Origin: Branchiostoma floridae
Taxonomy: Eukaryota > Chordata > Leptocardii > Amphioxiformes > Branchiostomatidae
DNA: 59,475 bases
NCBI RefSeq assembly: GCF_000003815.2
Contig: NC_049995.1
Location: 18,618,953 to 18,678,427, forward strand
Reading direction: 5' to 3'
In this document: piece after piece, positions 1 to 10,431 of the stretch
How the letters are laid out: the number at the start of each line of letters is the position of its first letter
Numbering within the stretch: position 1 is the first letter of the stretch
The notes under the pieces: generated by a model
The model's database searches: none
What the model saw: the letters and a program-made list of their open reading frames with translations, nothing else
What the model was told of the DNA's origin: nothing
Made by a program: the position numbers and the translations under genes

Positions 1-116
1 AGTTTGTCCGTACCGTCCGTACTGGGTTTGGGCCGGAAGGCCTGGCTGTGGGACCGGAAGGGCAGCTGGTTGTGACCAATGTGACCGACACTGTGACTGT
101 ATATCCCAACTATTAG
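1..116 (+). CDS. C0: 3' end of an NHL-repeat gene (partial)
   Basis: The window opens inside the last blade of an NHL propeller. The reading frame from base 3 ends with the residues VYPNY and a TAG at 114-116. The sequence is identical to bases 2619-2734 of C1, including the 3' tail that follows, so C0 and C1 are either a very recent duplication or a duplicated piece of assembly. Everything upstream of this fragment lies outside the window. The family assignment is certain from the identity to C1; whether C0 is a separate gene is not. Confidence 0.8.
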   Translation, partial: FVRTVRTGFGPEGLAVGPEGQLVVTNVTDTVTVYPNY

Positions 117-328
117 TCATGCAACACTTTGGAAAAGGATTTGATTCAAAACAGAGTTTACAAAATTCTTACTTTTGCGTCCTTTGTGATATAAGGAATG
201 GCGGGATCGCTACAGACTTCCAACGACCTTTGACCTTTAGCTCATGTTAGTTGTCCAGAAGGTCACGTGTTCTGAACAATCGGGGTCTCAGTTGTCTTGA
301 AGCAGATCAGGAGACATGTCGAAAAATC
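117..328 (+). other. 3' tail of C0 up to the satellite
   Basis: This is a probable 3' UTR segment. It is almost base-for-base the same as 2735-2938 (after C1) and 56812-57017 (after C8). All three run directly into a 58-bp satellite array at the same point. No ORF is supported here. Confidence 0.6.
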
Positions 329-1016
329 GTTGATAAATCTCTCGGTGATCTATCTTCATATAACGATTAGAACGTATTATAAAATCGTTGATAAATATCT
401 CGGTGATCTATCTTCATATAACGGTTAGAACGTATTATAAAATCGTTGATAAATCTCTCGGTGATCTATCTTCATATAACGATTAGAACGTATTATAAAA
501 CCGTTGATAAATCTCTCGGTGATCTATCTTCATATAACGATTAGAACGTATTATAAAACCGTTGATAAATCTCTCGGTGATCTATCTTCATATAACGATT
601 AGAACGTATTATAAAATCGTTGATAAATCTCTCGGTGATCTATCTTCATATAACGATTAGAACGTATTATAAAATCGTTGATAAATCTCTCGGTGATCTA
701 TCTTCATATAACGATTAGAACGTATTATAAAACCGTTGATAAATCTCTCGGTGATCTATCTTCATATAACGATTAGAACGTATTATAAAACCGTTGATAA
801 ATCTCTCGGTGATCTATCTTCATATAACGATTAGAACGTATTATAAAATCGTTGATAAATCTCTCGGTGATCTATCTTCATATAACGATTAGAACGTATT
901 ATAAAATCGTTGATAAATCTCTCGCTGATCTATCTTCATATAACGATTAGAACGTATTATAAAATCGTTGATAAATCTCTCGGTGATCTATCTTCATATC
1001 ACGATTAGAACGTATT
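329..1016. repeat. 58-bp satellite array A (about 12 monomers)
   Basis: A head-to-tail array with a period of 58 bp, measured between successive cgtattat blocks at 373 and 431. Monomers differ at only a few positions, such as aatcgttg/aaccgttg and aacgatt/aacggtt. The array starts just after the C0 3' tail and is cut by an assembly gap at 1017, so its true length is unknown. Short ORFs in it (for example a peptide beginning MINLSVIYL) are translations of the satellite and are not genes. Confidence 0.97.
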
Positions 1017-1166
1017 NNNNNNNNNNNNNNNNNNNNNNNNNNNNNNNNNNNNNNNNNNNNNNNNNNNNNNNNNNNNNNNNNNNNNNNNNNNNNNNNNNNN
1101 NNNNNNNNNNNNNNNNNNNNNNNNNNNNNNNNNNNNNNNNNNNNNNNNNNNNNNNNNNNNNNNNNN
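1017..1166. other. Assembly gap (150 N)
   Basis: A run of N. It hides the end of satellite A and all of C1 upstream of the coiled coil, including the DED exon, exon 2 and the start of exon 3. That is too much for 150 bases, so the gap size must be nominal or the join is wrong. Confidence 0.99.
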
Positions 1167-2734
1167 CAGAGAACAGGTTAAAGGAGGCTCTTGAGACAAA
1201 TGAAATACTTGAAGAAAAGCTGCAGCAGGCTCAAGAGTACGCAGAGAAAGCTGCCAAGCAGGTGACATCCCACGTGACGGAGTACAGGGGAGAGAAGCCG
1301 CCTGGAGGCTGGCCACAGGAGTACAGGGGAGAGAAGCCGCCTGGAGGTTGGTCACAGGAGTACAGGGGAGAGAAGCCACCTGGAGGCTGGTTACAGGAGT
1401 ACAGGGGAGAGAAGCCGTCTGGAGGCTGGCCACTGGAGTACAGGGGAGAGAAGCCGCTTGGAGGCTGGCCACAGGAGTACAGGGGAGAGAAACCGCCTGG
1501 AGGCTGGCAACAGGAGTACATGGGAGAGAAACCGCCTGGAGGCTGGCCACAGGAGTACAGGGGAGAGAAACCGCCTGGAGGCTGGCAACAGGAGTACATG
1601 GGAGAGAAACCGCCTGGAGGCTGGCCACAGGAGTACAGGGGAGAGAGGCCGCCTGGGGGCTGGTCGGCACAGGTCGAGAAGGCAGATTCAGCTACACAGA
1701 CACATCTAGCGGGTGCTGTTGGCACTACAGTGATACCTGGAGATGTGGATGACAAGCTAGGAGAAGACCCGATAATAAAGGAGGAAGACATGACAGTTGA
1801 AAGGCAAGTCTCTGAGAGAGGGATCTATGAAAGACAGGATGTTCTTGGTACAAAATCACCCGAACAAGAGCGACACACAGCGGGGATAGAGGGATCGGCA
1901 TCCCGCTCTACTGGAGAGTTGGAACAGAGTGTCATCATTTTTGGTGGGGAAGGATCAAAACCGGGAAAGTTTTCGTACCCACGTGGCGTTGTGGTGTCCC
2001 CTAGCAACGAGATATTTGTCGTCGATAGACTCAACAGGCGAGTCCAAGTCCACAGCACGGAGGGGGTTTACCTGCGCCACTTCCCAACAGCCGTACCGGG
2101 TACAGGCAAGGACATGCAGCCACATGATGTTTGTATGGACGGTAACGGCACGCTGTGGGTAGTGGGGCGGGGAGAGACAGCTCACCATGTTGTACAATAC
2201 AGCACGGACGGGACCGCCATGGCGGGGTTTGATCTGAAGAAGAGCCATGATTATCCCCGCGGTATTGCGGTGGACATGCGCACGAACCACATCCTGGTGA
2301 CTGATCCAGACCAAGGTGAAGTTCATGTGTTCCGTCCAGACGGCTCCCTGGTGCGGACAGTCCGGCATCCACGGGGTGAGATGGTACACCCACGGTACGT
2401 CACTGTGGACGGGGAAGGGAACATTCTTGTGTCGGACTGGGACACTCACTATGTGTACGTGTATGACGAGTCCGGGAAGTTCCTGTTCCAGTTCGGAGGT
2501 GAGGGAAGTGGTGAAGGTCAGCTGGATTATCCCCGCGGCATCCGTACAGACAGCTCGGGGCTCATCCTCGTGGCGGACTTTTGGAACGAGAGGGTTCAGA
2601 TCTTCACACGTCACGGCGAGTTTGTCCGTACCGTCCGTACTGGGTTTGGGCCGGAAGGCCTGGCTGTGGGACCGGAAGGGCAGCTGGTTGTGACCAATGT
2701 GACCGACACTGTGACTGTATATCCCAACTATTAG
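1167..2734 (+). CDS. C1: coiled coil, 13-aa repeat and NHL propeller (exon 3, 5' part missing)
   Basis: The frame enters from the gap in the coiled coil (ENRLKEALET...). It runs through ten 13-residue repeats (1280-1669) and an acidic linker, then an NHL propeller (about 1929-2734) ending VYPNY and TAG. NHL signatures are visible: PRGVVVSPSNEIFVVD with NRRVQV, ILVSDWDTHYVYVYD, and NERVQIF. NHL domains form six-bladed propellers that bind protein or RNA. A longer ORF from 968 reads satellite and N as protein and is an artefact, so I begin the CDS at the gap edge. This copy has the longest 13-aa repeat tract in the window. DED and exon 2 cannot be seen for C1. Confidence 0.88.
1280..1669 (+). 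repeat. 39-bp coding minisatellite, 10 units (C1)
   Basis: Ten units of 39 bp, each encoding EYRGEKPPGGWPQ or a variant. Units alternate between types late in the tract (EYRGEKPPGGWQQ and EYMGEKPPGGWPQ occur twice in order), which shows expansion by duplication of a two-unit block. The tract is rich in Gly, Pro and charged residues and is probably an extended linker or stalk between coiled coil and propeller. Confidence 0.97.
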
Positions 2735-2938
2735 TCATGCAACACTTTGGAAAAGGATTTGATTCAAAACAGAGTTTACAAAATTCTTACTTTTGCGTCC
2801 TTTGTGATATAAGGAATGGCGGGATCGCTACAGACTTCCAACGACCTTTGACCTTTAGCTCATGTTAGTTGTCCAGAAGGTCACGTGTTCTGAACAATCG
2901 GGGTCTCAGTTGTCTTGAAGCAGATCAGGAGACATGTC
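2735..2938 (+). other. 3' tail of C1
   Basis: Probable 3' UTR that matches 117-328 and 56812-57017. It joins satellite array B at the conserved sequence gtcgaaaa. No coding potential is supported. Confidence 0.6.
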
Positions 2939-4803
2939 GAAAAATCGTTGATAAATCTCTCGGTGATCTATCTTCATATAACGATTAGAANNNNNNNNNN
3001 NNNNNNNNNNNNNNNNNNNNNNNNNNNNNNNNNNNNNNNNNNNNNNNNNNNNNNNNNNNNNNNNNNNNNNNNNNNNNNNNNNNNNNNNNNATACCGATTA
3101 GGACGTGTTATTATATCGTTGATGAATCTCTCGGTGATCTATCTTCATATACCGATTAGGTCGTGTTATAATATCGTTGATGAATCTCTCGGTGATCGAT
3201 CTTCATATTCCGATTAGGACGTGTTAGAATATCGTTGATGAATCTCTCGGTGATCTATCTTCATATAACGATTAGAACGTATTATAAAATCGTAACGGTT
3301 GATAAATCTCTCGGTGATCTATCTTCATATAACGGTTAGAACGTATTATAAAATCGTTGATAAATCTCTCGGTGATCTATCTTTATATAACGATTAGAAC
3401 GTATTATAAAATCGTTGATAAATCTCTCGGTGATCTATCTTCATATAACGATTAGAACGTATTATAAAACCGTTGATAAATCTCTCGGTGATCTATCTTC
3501 ATATAACGATTAGAACGTATTATAAAATCGTTGATAAATCTCTCGGTGATCTATCTTCATATAACGATTAGAACGTATTATAAAATCGTTGATAAATCTC
3601 TCGGTGATCCATCTTCATATAACGATTAGAACGTATTATAAAATCGTGGATAAATCTCTCGGTGATCTATCTTCATATAACGATTAGATCGTATTATAAA
3701 ATCGTTGATAAATCTCTCGGTGATCTATCTTCATATAACGATTAGAACGTATTATAAAACCGTTGATAAATCTCTCGGTGATCTATCTTCATATAACGAT
3801 TAGAACGTATTATAAAATCGTTGATAAATCTCTCGGTGATCTATCTTCATATAACGATTAGAACGTATTATAAAATCGTTGATAAATCTCTCGGTGATCT
3901 ATCTTCATATAACGATTAGAACGTATTATAAAACCGTTGATAAATCTCTCGGTGATCTATCTTCATATAACGATTAGAACGTATTATAAAATCGTTGATA
4001 AATCTCTCGGTGATCGATCTTCATATAACGATTAGAACGTATTATAAAATCGTTGATAAATCTCTCGGTGATCTATCTTCATATAACGATTAGATCGTAT
4101 TATAAAATCGTGGATAAATCTCTCGGTGATCTATCTTCATATATCGATTAGAACGTATTATAAAACCGTTGATAAATCTCTCGCTGATCTATCTTCATAT
4201 AACGATTAGAACGTATTATAAAATCGTTGATAAATCTCTCGGTGATCTATCTTCATATAACGATTAGAACGTATTATAAAACCGTTGATAAATCTCTCGG
4301 TGATCTATCTTCATATAACGATTAGAACGTATTATAAAACCGTTGATAAATCTCCCGGTGATCTATCTTCATATAACGATTAGAACGTATTATAAAACCG
4401 TTGATAAATCTCTCGGTGATCTATCTTCATATAACGATTAGAACGTATTATAAAATCGTTGATAAATCTCTCGGTGATCTATCTTCATATAACGATTAGA
4501 ACGTATTATAAAATCGTTGATAAATCTCTCGGTGATCTATCTTCATATAACGATTAGAACGTATTATAAAATCGTTGGTAAATCTCTCCGTGATCTATCT
4601 TCATATAACGATTAGAACGTATTATAAAATCGTTGATAAATCTCTCCGTGATCTATCTTCATATAACGATTAGAACGTATTATAAAATCGTTGATAAATC
4701 TCTCGGTGATCTATCTTCATATAACGATTAGAACGTATTATAAAATCGTTGATAAATCTCTCCGTGATCTATCTTCATATAACGATTAGAACGTATTATA
4801 AAA
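2939..4803. repeat. 58-bp satellite array B (about 32 monomers, with a gap)
   Basis: The same 58-bp monomer as array A, interrupted by N at 2991-3090. The monomers right after the gap (3091-3238) form a distinct subfamily with ataccgattagg, gtgtta and gatgaatctc. The rest are close to the common consensus. One unit near 3290 carries a small internal insertion (cgtaacggttg). The array ends at 4803, where the 3' flank continues with ccccgtgacc. Confidence 0.97.
2991..3090. other. Assembly gap (100 N) inside the satellite
   Basis: A round 100-base run of N, probably a nominal gap size, sitting in a near-identical tandem array where short-range assembly would collapse. Confidence 0.99.
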
Positions 4804-5480
4804 TTCCCCGTGACCAGAAGTTTTTTTTTTTTTTCCATTCCACCCAAATTAGATTGAACATCAACGTCATTTTATCATGGATTTTTCGGGATCTGGCGAT
4901 AAATGCTCAAGGCCGTTCGCTTTTCTTTCCGCTTGTTCAAAAAAATTCGATACATTCCATCATAAGATAACCCTTACTGTGGAAAATATAGATAAATACA
5001 TTTTACAAAATTTAAGGACTTAGAGTATGAATCATACGTTAAACTCTAAATGTTGATTTATCGATATATTTGTACGTGAATTAATTCATTTGTACCCTAT
5101 TTTGTATGTATAGATAATTGCATGCAGTAGATTCTTTGGATGTCGCTGTCATTCTATTGTGTTAATGAAGATTGTATGATAGAATAATAATAGTTTTATT
5201 GCACAACAATTGTACGGGGTACAAAGTATGGCATCTACATAACTACAGTTCTATATGTACTTACATGCTCATAATACATTTTAAGGCAAATTTTCATTTA
5301 ACATTCATCAAACATTTGGTTAATCTTTAGATAATTAGTGTCTGGACACCAAATATGGACATGTCGGGTTGGTTACAGTTTCAGCAGCAGGCGAAGATAC
5401 TAACAGAACAATTATTAATTAATTAATTCTTTGTAAATAGCTTTTCATACTGAAGCTGTCAGGGGTCGTGCATGAGCATG

Positions 5481-5585
5481 GATTCACTTGACTTTGAGAA
5501 GGATTCCTTTAACTTTGAGAAGGATTCCTTTAACTTTGAGAAGGATTCCTTTAACTTTGAAAAGGATTTCTTTAACTTTGAGAAG
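5481..5585. repeat. 21-bp tandem repeat, 5 units
   Basis: About five units of the pattern aactttgagaaggattcct plus two bases. The same place in the C4 flank has ten units (20678-20887), while the C2 flank (11093-11120) and 6683-6712 keep roughly one. It lies in non-coding 3' flank. Confidence 0.9.
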
Positions 5586-5883
5586 AAGGATAATCATTCA
5601 AGAATAGGAAAATGACAGCTTTCTCACAGACTGTGATCACGTCATGACGTAGCCGATGATAACGAGTATCCAAACAACAGTTTGCCGATGATGGGACAGG
5701 ATGCGTGATATGTTTTACCGGTAAAACCACCATGTATTATCAGCTGAACAATTAGATACAACAAAAAAGTCTCTGCACCATCTCTAAAGATCACACATTA
5801 ACACGTCTTTGGTATCAGCGGTTGAATTTCGGGGGAATTGAATTGAAACGGATACTTTACAATGTCGCATTCAGGTTTACACC

Positions 5884-5889
5884 AATAAA
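5884..5889 (+). other. Putative poly(A) signal for C1
   Basis: An AATAAA hexamer in the motif accaataaaagct, followed about 45 bases on by ttctttgtggtc. The same arrangement occurs after C4, C5, C6 and C7. Confidence 0.45.
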
Positions 5890-6019
5890 AGCTCTGCTTT
5901 CTTTGCATGGAATGATCAAAGTTCTTTGTGGTCTTACTTATGAAACTGAGTACCAACCATGATTTCGGTCCCTGTGTAACACCCGACAAAAAGACGCGGC
6001 CAAATGAAAAGCATTGATA

Positions 6020-6300
6020 TATATATGGCCTCCTTCGGTCAATATTGACCATGGTAAAATCCTAATTGATATCAGCCCGCCCCTACAGCGTCGACTGTGG
6101 CTAAACAGTCCTATACGAGAATGACAGTCTTTGCCACACAGGGCACATCTGTAAGCTGACTCAGGTCTGTTGCAGAGCTCTTTTCGCAGGATCCGCTTTT
6201 CTTCTGCCATGCTCATAAGTCTGGTTTCTCCTGATTTTAGCTGCCTGGACAGTGTGCATCTCCAGCTGGATCTGTCATTTGAGCATTGATAGACATTCCA
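6020..6300 (-). mobile_element. Non-LTR retrotransposon 3' fragment with C2H2 finger
   Basis: On the minus strand the frame reads a basic segment (SSWRCTLSRQ...) and then CALCGKDCHSRIGLFSHSRRC-like residues with the spacing C-x2-C...H-x4-C. Such a finger closes the ORF of several LINE families. Downstream on the same strand there is a short AT-rich tail (tatatat). No reverse transcriptase core is left here, so it is a 5'-truncated copy. Confidence 0.65.
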
Positions 6301-7030
6301 TTGTACAAATATAAGTAAATACATTTTAAAAATGTTAAGGACTTGTAACACATAGTATGAGTCATACGTTAAGCTCTAAATGTCGATTTATATTCATGTG
6401 TGTACCTTGGTTTATGCATTTGTACTTAATTTTTAATGTACTTCCATGCTCATAATACATTTTAATATAACATAATGTTTTAATGCATTTTAATGTTTGT
6501 TTAACATCCATGCAACAGTTGGTTAATCTTTAAATGATAATTGTCTGGAACCCAATTAGAGATGTCGGGTTGGTTACAGATTTAGCAGGAGCAGACGAAG
6601 ATACTAACAGATAAAGAATGGATTAATTAATGATTTGTAAATAGCTTTTCATACTCAAGCCTTCAAGGGTCTTCCATCGCCATGGATTCCTTAAACGTTG
6701 AAAAGACGGATTGAAGATAAGGAAGATGGCAGCTTCCTCACAGACTGTGGTGACGTCATGATTTAGCCGATGATAACGAGTCTCCAAACAGCAGCTTACC
6801 GATGATGGTACAGGATACGTGACATGTTTTACCGGTAACATCACCATGTATTATCAGCTGAACAATTACATACAAGATATAAGTCTCTGCACCATCTCTT
6901 AAGATCGCACACTAACACGTCTTTGCTATCAGCGGTTGAATTTCTTGGGAATTGAATTGAATTTGATACTTTACGATGCTGTATTCAGTTTTACACGAAT
7001 AAAAGCTATGCTTTGTTTGCATAAAATGAT
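6301..7030 (+). other. Second copy of the gene 3' flank
   Basis: From about 6320 this repeats the 3' flank seen at 4975-5930 (shared landmarks: tatgagtcatacgttaa, gatgtcgggttggttaca, the single 21-bp unit near 6690, and acacgaataaaagctatgc with AATAAA at 6998-7003). Two flanks in a row without a gene between them suggest a lost gene copy. No ORF is supported. Confidence 0.5.
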
Positions 7031-7435
7031 CTCCAGCTGTACATGTCCCCATGTGTAGCCAGACTCCCTCACGTCCGCCTCCAGGCTGCGTCTTCAGGTG
7101 TTTTTAGGTCTTCCCCTCTTGCGCTTTCCTGGGGGGTTCCATGTGAAGGCTTCCCTCACTGTACTTGAGGCTGGCTTACGCAGGGTATGGCCCACCCAGG
7201 TCCCCGCTTACGTAGTATTTCTGTCCCTACTGGTACCTGTCCGGTGCGTTGCCATAGATCTTCGTTACTGATGGTGTTTGGCCAGTAGACTCTCAATATC
7301 TTCCGTAAGTAGGTGTTAATGAATGTTTGTCCTTTCTTTGTTATGCCGGCTGTTGTTCTCCATGTCTCAGCACCATACAGCAGAACAGGTTTTACCATGG
7401 TGTTGAACATCCGGATCTTGATACAAATCAAATTT
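7031..7435 (-). mobile_element. LINE reverse transcriptase C-terminal fragment
   Basis: The minus strand encodes a typical post-RT region of non-LTR elements: FNTMVKPVLLYGAETWR, then LRKILRVYWPNTISNEDLWQRTGQ. After a frame change there follow [10 protein letters not shown] and [14 protein letters not shown] with an in-frame stop. It is a dead, 5'-truncated fragment that ends about 110 bp upstream of the C2 DED exon, where other copies have their 5' flank. Confidence 0.8.
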
Positions 7436-7547
7436 AAGTTACCTTATTCTTAATCATATGCCTTGTGTTGGTCGTTTTACATAGTAATAACGTACAACGT
7501 GTGCAGAACTGGATCAGTTCAGTGACATTTTCTCGTATGTTTTCAGG

Positions 7548-7917
7548 ATGGCGGGTCCGGTCCGAGAAAGAGTCACAGATGCCGACCGGCGCCATTTTGA
7601 TTTTGTGCAAACCTTACTCCGTATTTCCGATGAACTGACAGAAGAGGAAACGGCAAACGTGAAGTTGTTCTGCCTGCATCTAATTCCTAAGGGCCAGGCG
7701 GCACAGCTCCGGCGGGCGGTGGATGTTTTTCAAAAGCTGATGGAACTGGACAAAATAGACCAGGAGAATCTCGACTTTATTGAAGAGATCTTGGAAAGAA
7801 TCGGACGACAGGATCTGATTCGGGACGTTCTGCGGCGGTTCCAGCCGCCGGACCGAGAGATTCCGGAAAATCCCGAACTCCAGCCGGCAACAAGTCAACA
7901 AGGAACAAATGCAGAAG
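7548..7917 (+). CDS. C2 exon 1: death effector domain
   Basis: First coding exon of an intact 785-residue gene (exons 7548-7917, 8092-8394, 8747-10431). The acceptor tttcag ends at 7546 and the ATG starts at 7548, so a non-coding exon must lie upstream. The donor gtgagt follows 7917, phase 1. Residues 16-96 read as a DED: FVQTLLRISDEL (helix 1), the hydrophobic pattern of the later helices, and the DED hallmark RxDL as RIGRQDL at 84-90. DEDs form homotypic filaments with partners such as FADD or caspase-8-like proteins. A Pro/Glu tail (PENPELQP) leads into the splice site. The usual 5' module of the family is missing upstream and is replaced by LINE sequence. Confidence 0.92.
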
Positions 7918-8091
7918 GTGAGTAACAAATAAAATTAAACAAAATCCATTATTGCCCGGAAGCCCTGATTCGTCATAAAAAGACATTTCCATGGAATTTA
8001 CTTTCAATCCGACTAGTGAAAGAAATCATAAAAAACAATATTGCAGACTTGTTTTAAACTCACACAAACACTTTGATACTTGATACTCCAG

Positions 8092-8394
8092 GAAATGAAA
8101 CCTCCAACACCTACGTTGTCGTAAACGGCCAAATGTGCATGATCCAGGAAACTCTAGATCATCTAAGAAACCGTTTGGCGACGTTATCTGGAACCAGAAG
8201 TTCACAGGTCAAGTTCAGAGGTTACAAGAAGCACAAGAGCATCCTGGTGCACTTCTCCATACCGCAGGAGAACACGGCGGTGCTGAGGCACATGGCGGAT
8301 CACTCCGATCCGAGACTTGTCTACATGGGCGTCAAGTCACTGCAGATCGACGCTGGAGTTCCCATCAAAGTCCAACAGGAGGCGCCGTTGTACG
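8092..8394 (+). CDS. C2 exon 2: conserved domain of unknown function
   Basis: The acceptor (ctccag) and donor (gtgagt) define a 303-nt phase 1-1 exon. It encodes about 101 residues: SNTYVVVNGQ, an amphipathic segment IQETLDHLRNRL, then FRGYKKHKSILVHFSIP, LRHMADHSDPRLVYMGVKSLQID. The mix of strands and helices suggests a small globular fold, but I do not recognise the family. The second half is nearly invariant among paralogs. Longer ORFs that run past 8394 read into the intron. Confidence 0.85.
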
Positions 8395-8746
8395 GTGAGT
8401 TGATTCTTTTTCTCTTGATATATACACATTTGTCAGTTTCAGAGTCAGGTTCATTAAGACATCGCTACTGTTCATGTTCATATGCACTCACTTTTCTATT
8501 ACAGACCATCGAAGCTTATCAGAGATCAAACCTATAAAAGAAAATTGAATGTCTCATTGTGACAAAACAGTCCTTTGGAACAAGACCACATGACTAAAAT
8601 CGCCAACATGTCTGCTAGACAAAGTTTGCTACACTAATTAATACAGATGTTGACCCCCACTACACTTTGAAAAGCAGGTATTTGTCGTGATGTCATTTCA
8701 ATCCTTATGTTTCATGATGTCACATATCACTTACGTATCTGTTCAG

Positions 8747-10431
8747 ATGTCAAGAGGCAGTTGCCTGTCGATGACATCGAGGTGGGATGCAGTACCCGGA
8801 CCAAACACCAGAGGGCGCCCCAGAGCTGGACCCGACTGTCTGCCCTGAACCTGTTCTCGGACGCCCTGCCGCTCCATCTGCAGGCAGCCGCGAGTCTGGA
8901 GTACCAGGGCTTCTCCTACAGCCTGGTCCGGGCTCTGGTGCAGAAGGACCGGCTCAGAGAACACCAGATGAGGCAGGCAATCCAGAACCTCAGGAACGCA
9001 GAGGTGGATACAAACACGCTCCGTCAGAAGGCAGAGGTGGATTCCAACACGATCATGACTTTGCGCTCCAAGCTCAACATCACACAGAACAGGCTGAAGG
9101 AGGCTCTTGAGACAAATAAAATTCTTGAAGAAAAGCTGCAGCAGTCTCAAGAATACGCAGAGAAAGCCGCCAAGCAGGTGACACTCCACGTGACGGAGTA
9201 CAGGGGAGAGAAGCCGCCTGGAGGCTGGCCACAGGAGTACAGGGGAGAGAAGCCGCCTGGAAGCTGGCCACAGGAGTACAGGGGAGAGAAGCCGCCTGGA
9301 GGCTGGCCACAGGAGTACAGGGGAGAAAAGTCACGAGGAGCCTGGTCGAAAGAAGTCGAGAAGGCTGATTCAGCTACACAGACACACCTAACGGATCCTT
9401 TTGGTACTACAGGGATACCTGGAGATGTAGGCGGTGACAAGGTTGGAGCTGACCCGACTGTAGAGGAAGAAGACGGAAAAACTCCAAGACAAGACTCTGG
9501 CAGTGGGAGCAGTGGAAAAGCGGATGTTCTCGGTAAAGAAGCACCCGAGCAAGAGCGCCACACAGCGGGGACAGAAGGAGCGACATCTGGCTCTACTGGG
9601 GACAAGAAACAGGATGTGATCACTTTTGGCGGGAAAGGGTCAGAGCCTGGAAAGTTTCGGTTCCCACGTGGTGTTGTCGTGTCGCCTAGCAACGAGATAT
9701 TCGTGACTGATGAACTCAACAGGCGAGTCCAAGTCCACAGCACGGAGGGGGTTTACCTGCGCCACTTCCCAGCAGTTGTACCGGGTACAGGGGATAAGGA
9801 CATGGAGCCATTTGATGTCTGTATGGACGGTAACGGCACGCTGTGGGTAGTGGGGCGGGGAGAGACAGCTGCCCATGTTGTACAGTACAGCACGGACGGG
9901 ACCGCCATGGCGGGGTTTGACCTGGAGAAGATCCGTCATTCCGGCGGCATTGCAGTGAACATGCGCACTAACCACATCCTTGTGACTGATGCAGACCAAG
10001 GTGAAGTTCATGTGTTCCGTCCGGACGGCTCCCTGGTGCGGACAGTCCGGCATCCCGAGGGTGAGATGAGACGTCCGGGGGACGTCACTGTGGACGGGGA
10101 AGGGAACATTCTTGTGTCAGACTGGGACACTCACTGTGTCTACGTGTATGACGAGTCCGGGAAGTTCCTGTTCAAGTTCGGTGGTTGGGGAAGAGGTGAA
10201 GGTCAGCTGATGGGTCCTGCAGGCATCTGCACAGACAGCTCTGGGCACATCCTCGTGCTAGACCCTATGAACAAGAGGGTTCAGATCTTCACACGTCACG
10301 GCGAGTATGTCCGGACCGTCAGTACTGGCCACAGTGGGTTTCAACCACACGACCTGGCTGTGGGACCGGAAGGGCAGCTGGTTGTAACCAATCATTGGGA
10401 CAACATTGTGACTGTATATCCCAACTATTAG
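8747..10431 (+). CDS. C2 exon 3: coiled coil, 13-aa repeats, NHL propeller
   Basis: The acceptor gttcag ends at 8746 and the exon is phase 1. It begins DVKRQLPVDDIEVG, continues with an alpha-helical block (NLFSDALPLHLQAAASLEYQ, identical in all copies), two 11-residue repeats (AEVDTNTLRQK) and a coiled coil up to AEKAAKQ. Four 13-aa repeats follow (9196-9351), then a Ser/Glu-rich linker and an NHL propeller (about 9617-10431) ending VTVYPNY. The final blade has a small insertion (TGHSGFQPHD) not seen in other copies. There is no RING or B-box, so this is not a TRIM-NHL protein. The ORF upstream to 8707 is intron. Confidence 0.92.
9196..9351 (+). repeat. 39-bp coding minisatellite, 4 units (C2)
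   Basis: Four units encoding EYRGEKPPGGWPQ-type repeats. The last is degenerate (EYRGEKSRGAWSK). Confidence 0.95.

Larger units (their letters stand above)
4804..5937 (+). other. 3' flank of C1 after the satellite
   Basis: This stretch is paralogous to 20010-21230 (after C4) and 59051-59475 (after C8). It contains a poly-T run near 4820, a 21-bp tandem repeat (5481-5585) and a canonical AATAAA at 5884-5889 followed by a GT-rich stretch (ttctttgtggtc). I see no ORF with family support. It is best read as distal 3' UTR or flank of C1. Confidence 0.5.

Noticed and set aside
968-1166. ORF start at 968 giving a 588-residue protein with an N-terminal MINLSVIYL segment
   Set aside because: The segment is translated satellite followed by N. 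Only the part after 1167 belongs to the gene.
1005-1670. Minus-strand and alternative-frame proteins rich in repeated ASLPCTPVASLQ or QPPGGFSPLYSC
   Set aside because: Translations of the 39-bp minisatellite in wrong frames. The unit length is a multiple of three, so all frames stay open.
329-4803. CRISPR-like array
   Set aside because: The 58-bp arrays are continuous monomers without unique spacers, in a eukaryotic context.
8787-9110. A 107-residue ORF in the +1 frame over the start of exon 3 (beginning MQYPDQTPEG), present in all six copies
   Set aside because: The DNA there is nearly identical between copies, so any open frame is conserved automatically. It has no own start context or domain and overlaps the real coding frame.
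8743-9189. Long antisense ORFs over exon 3 in every copy
   Set aside because: They arise from GC-rich, repeat-bearing coding sequence on the + strand. They track the sense codon pattern and show no recognisable domain.
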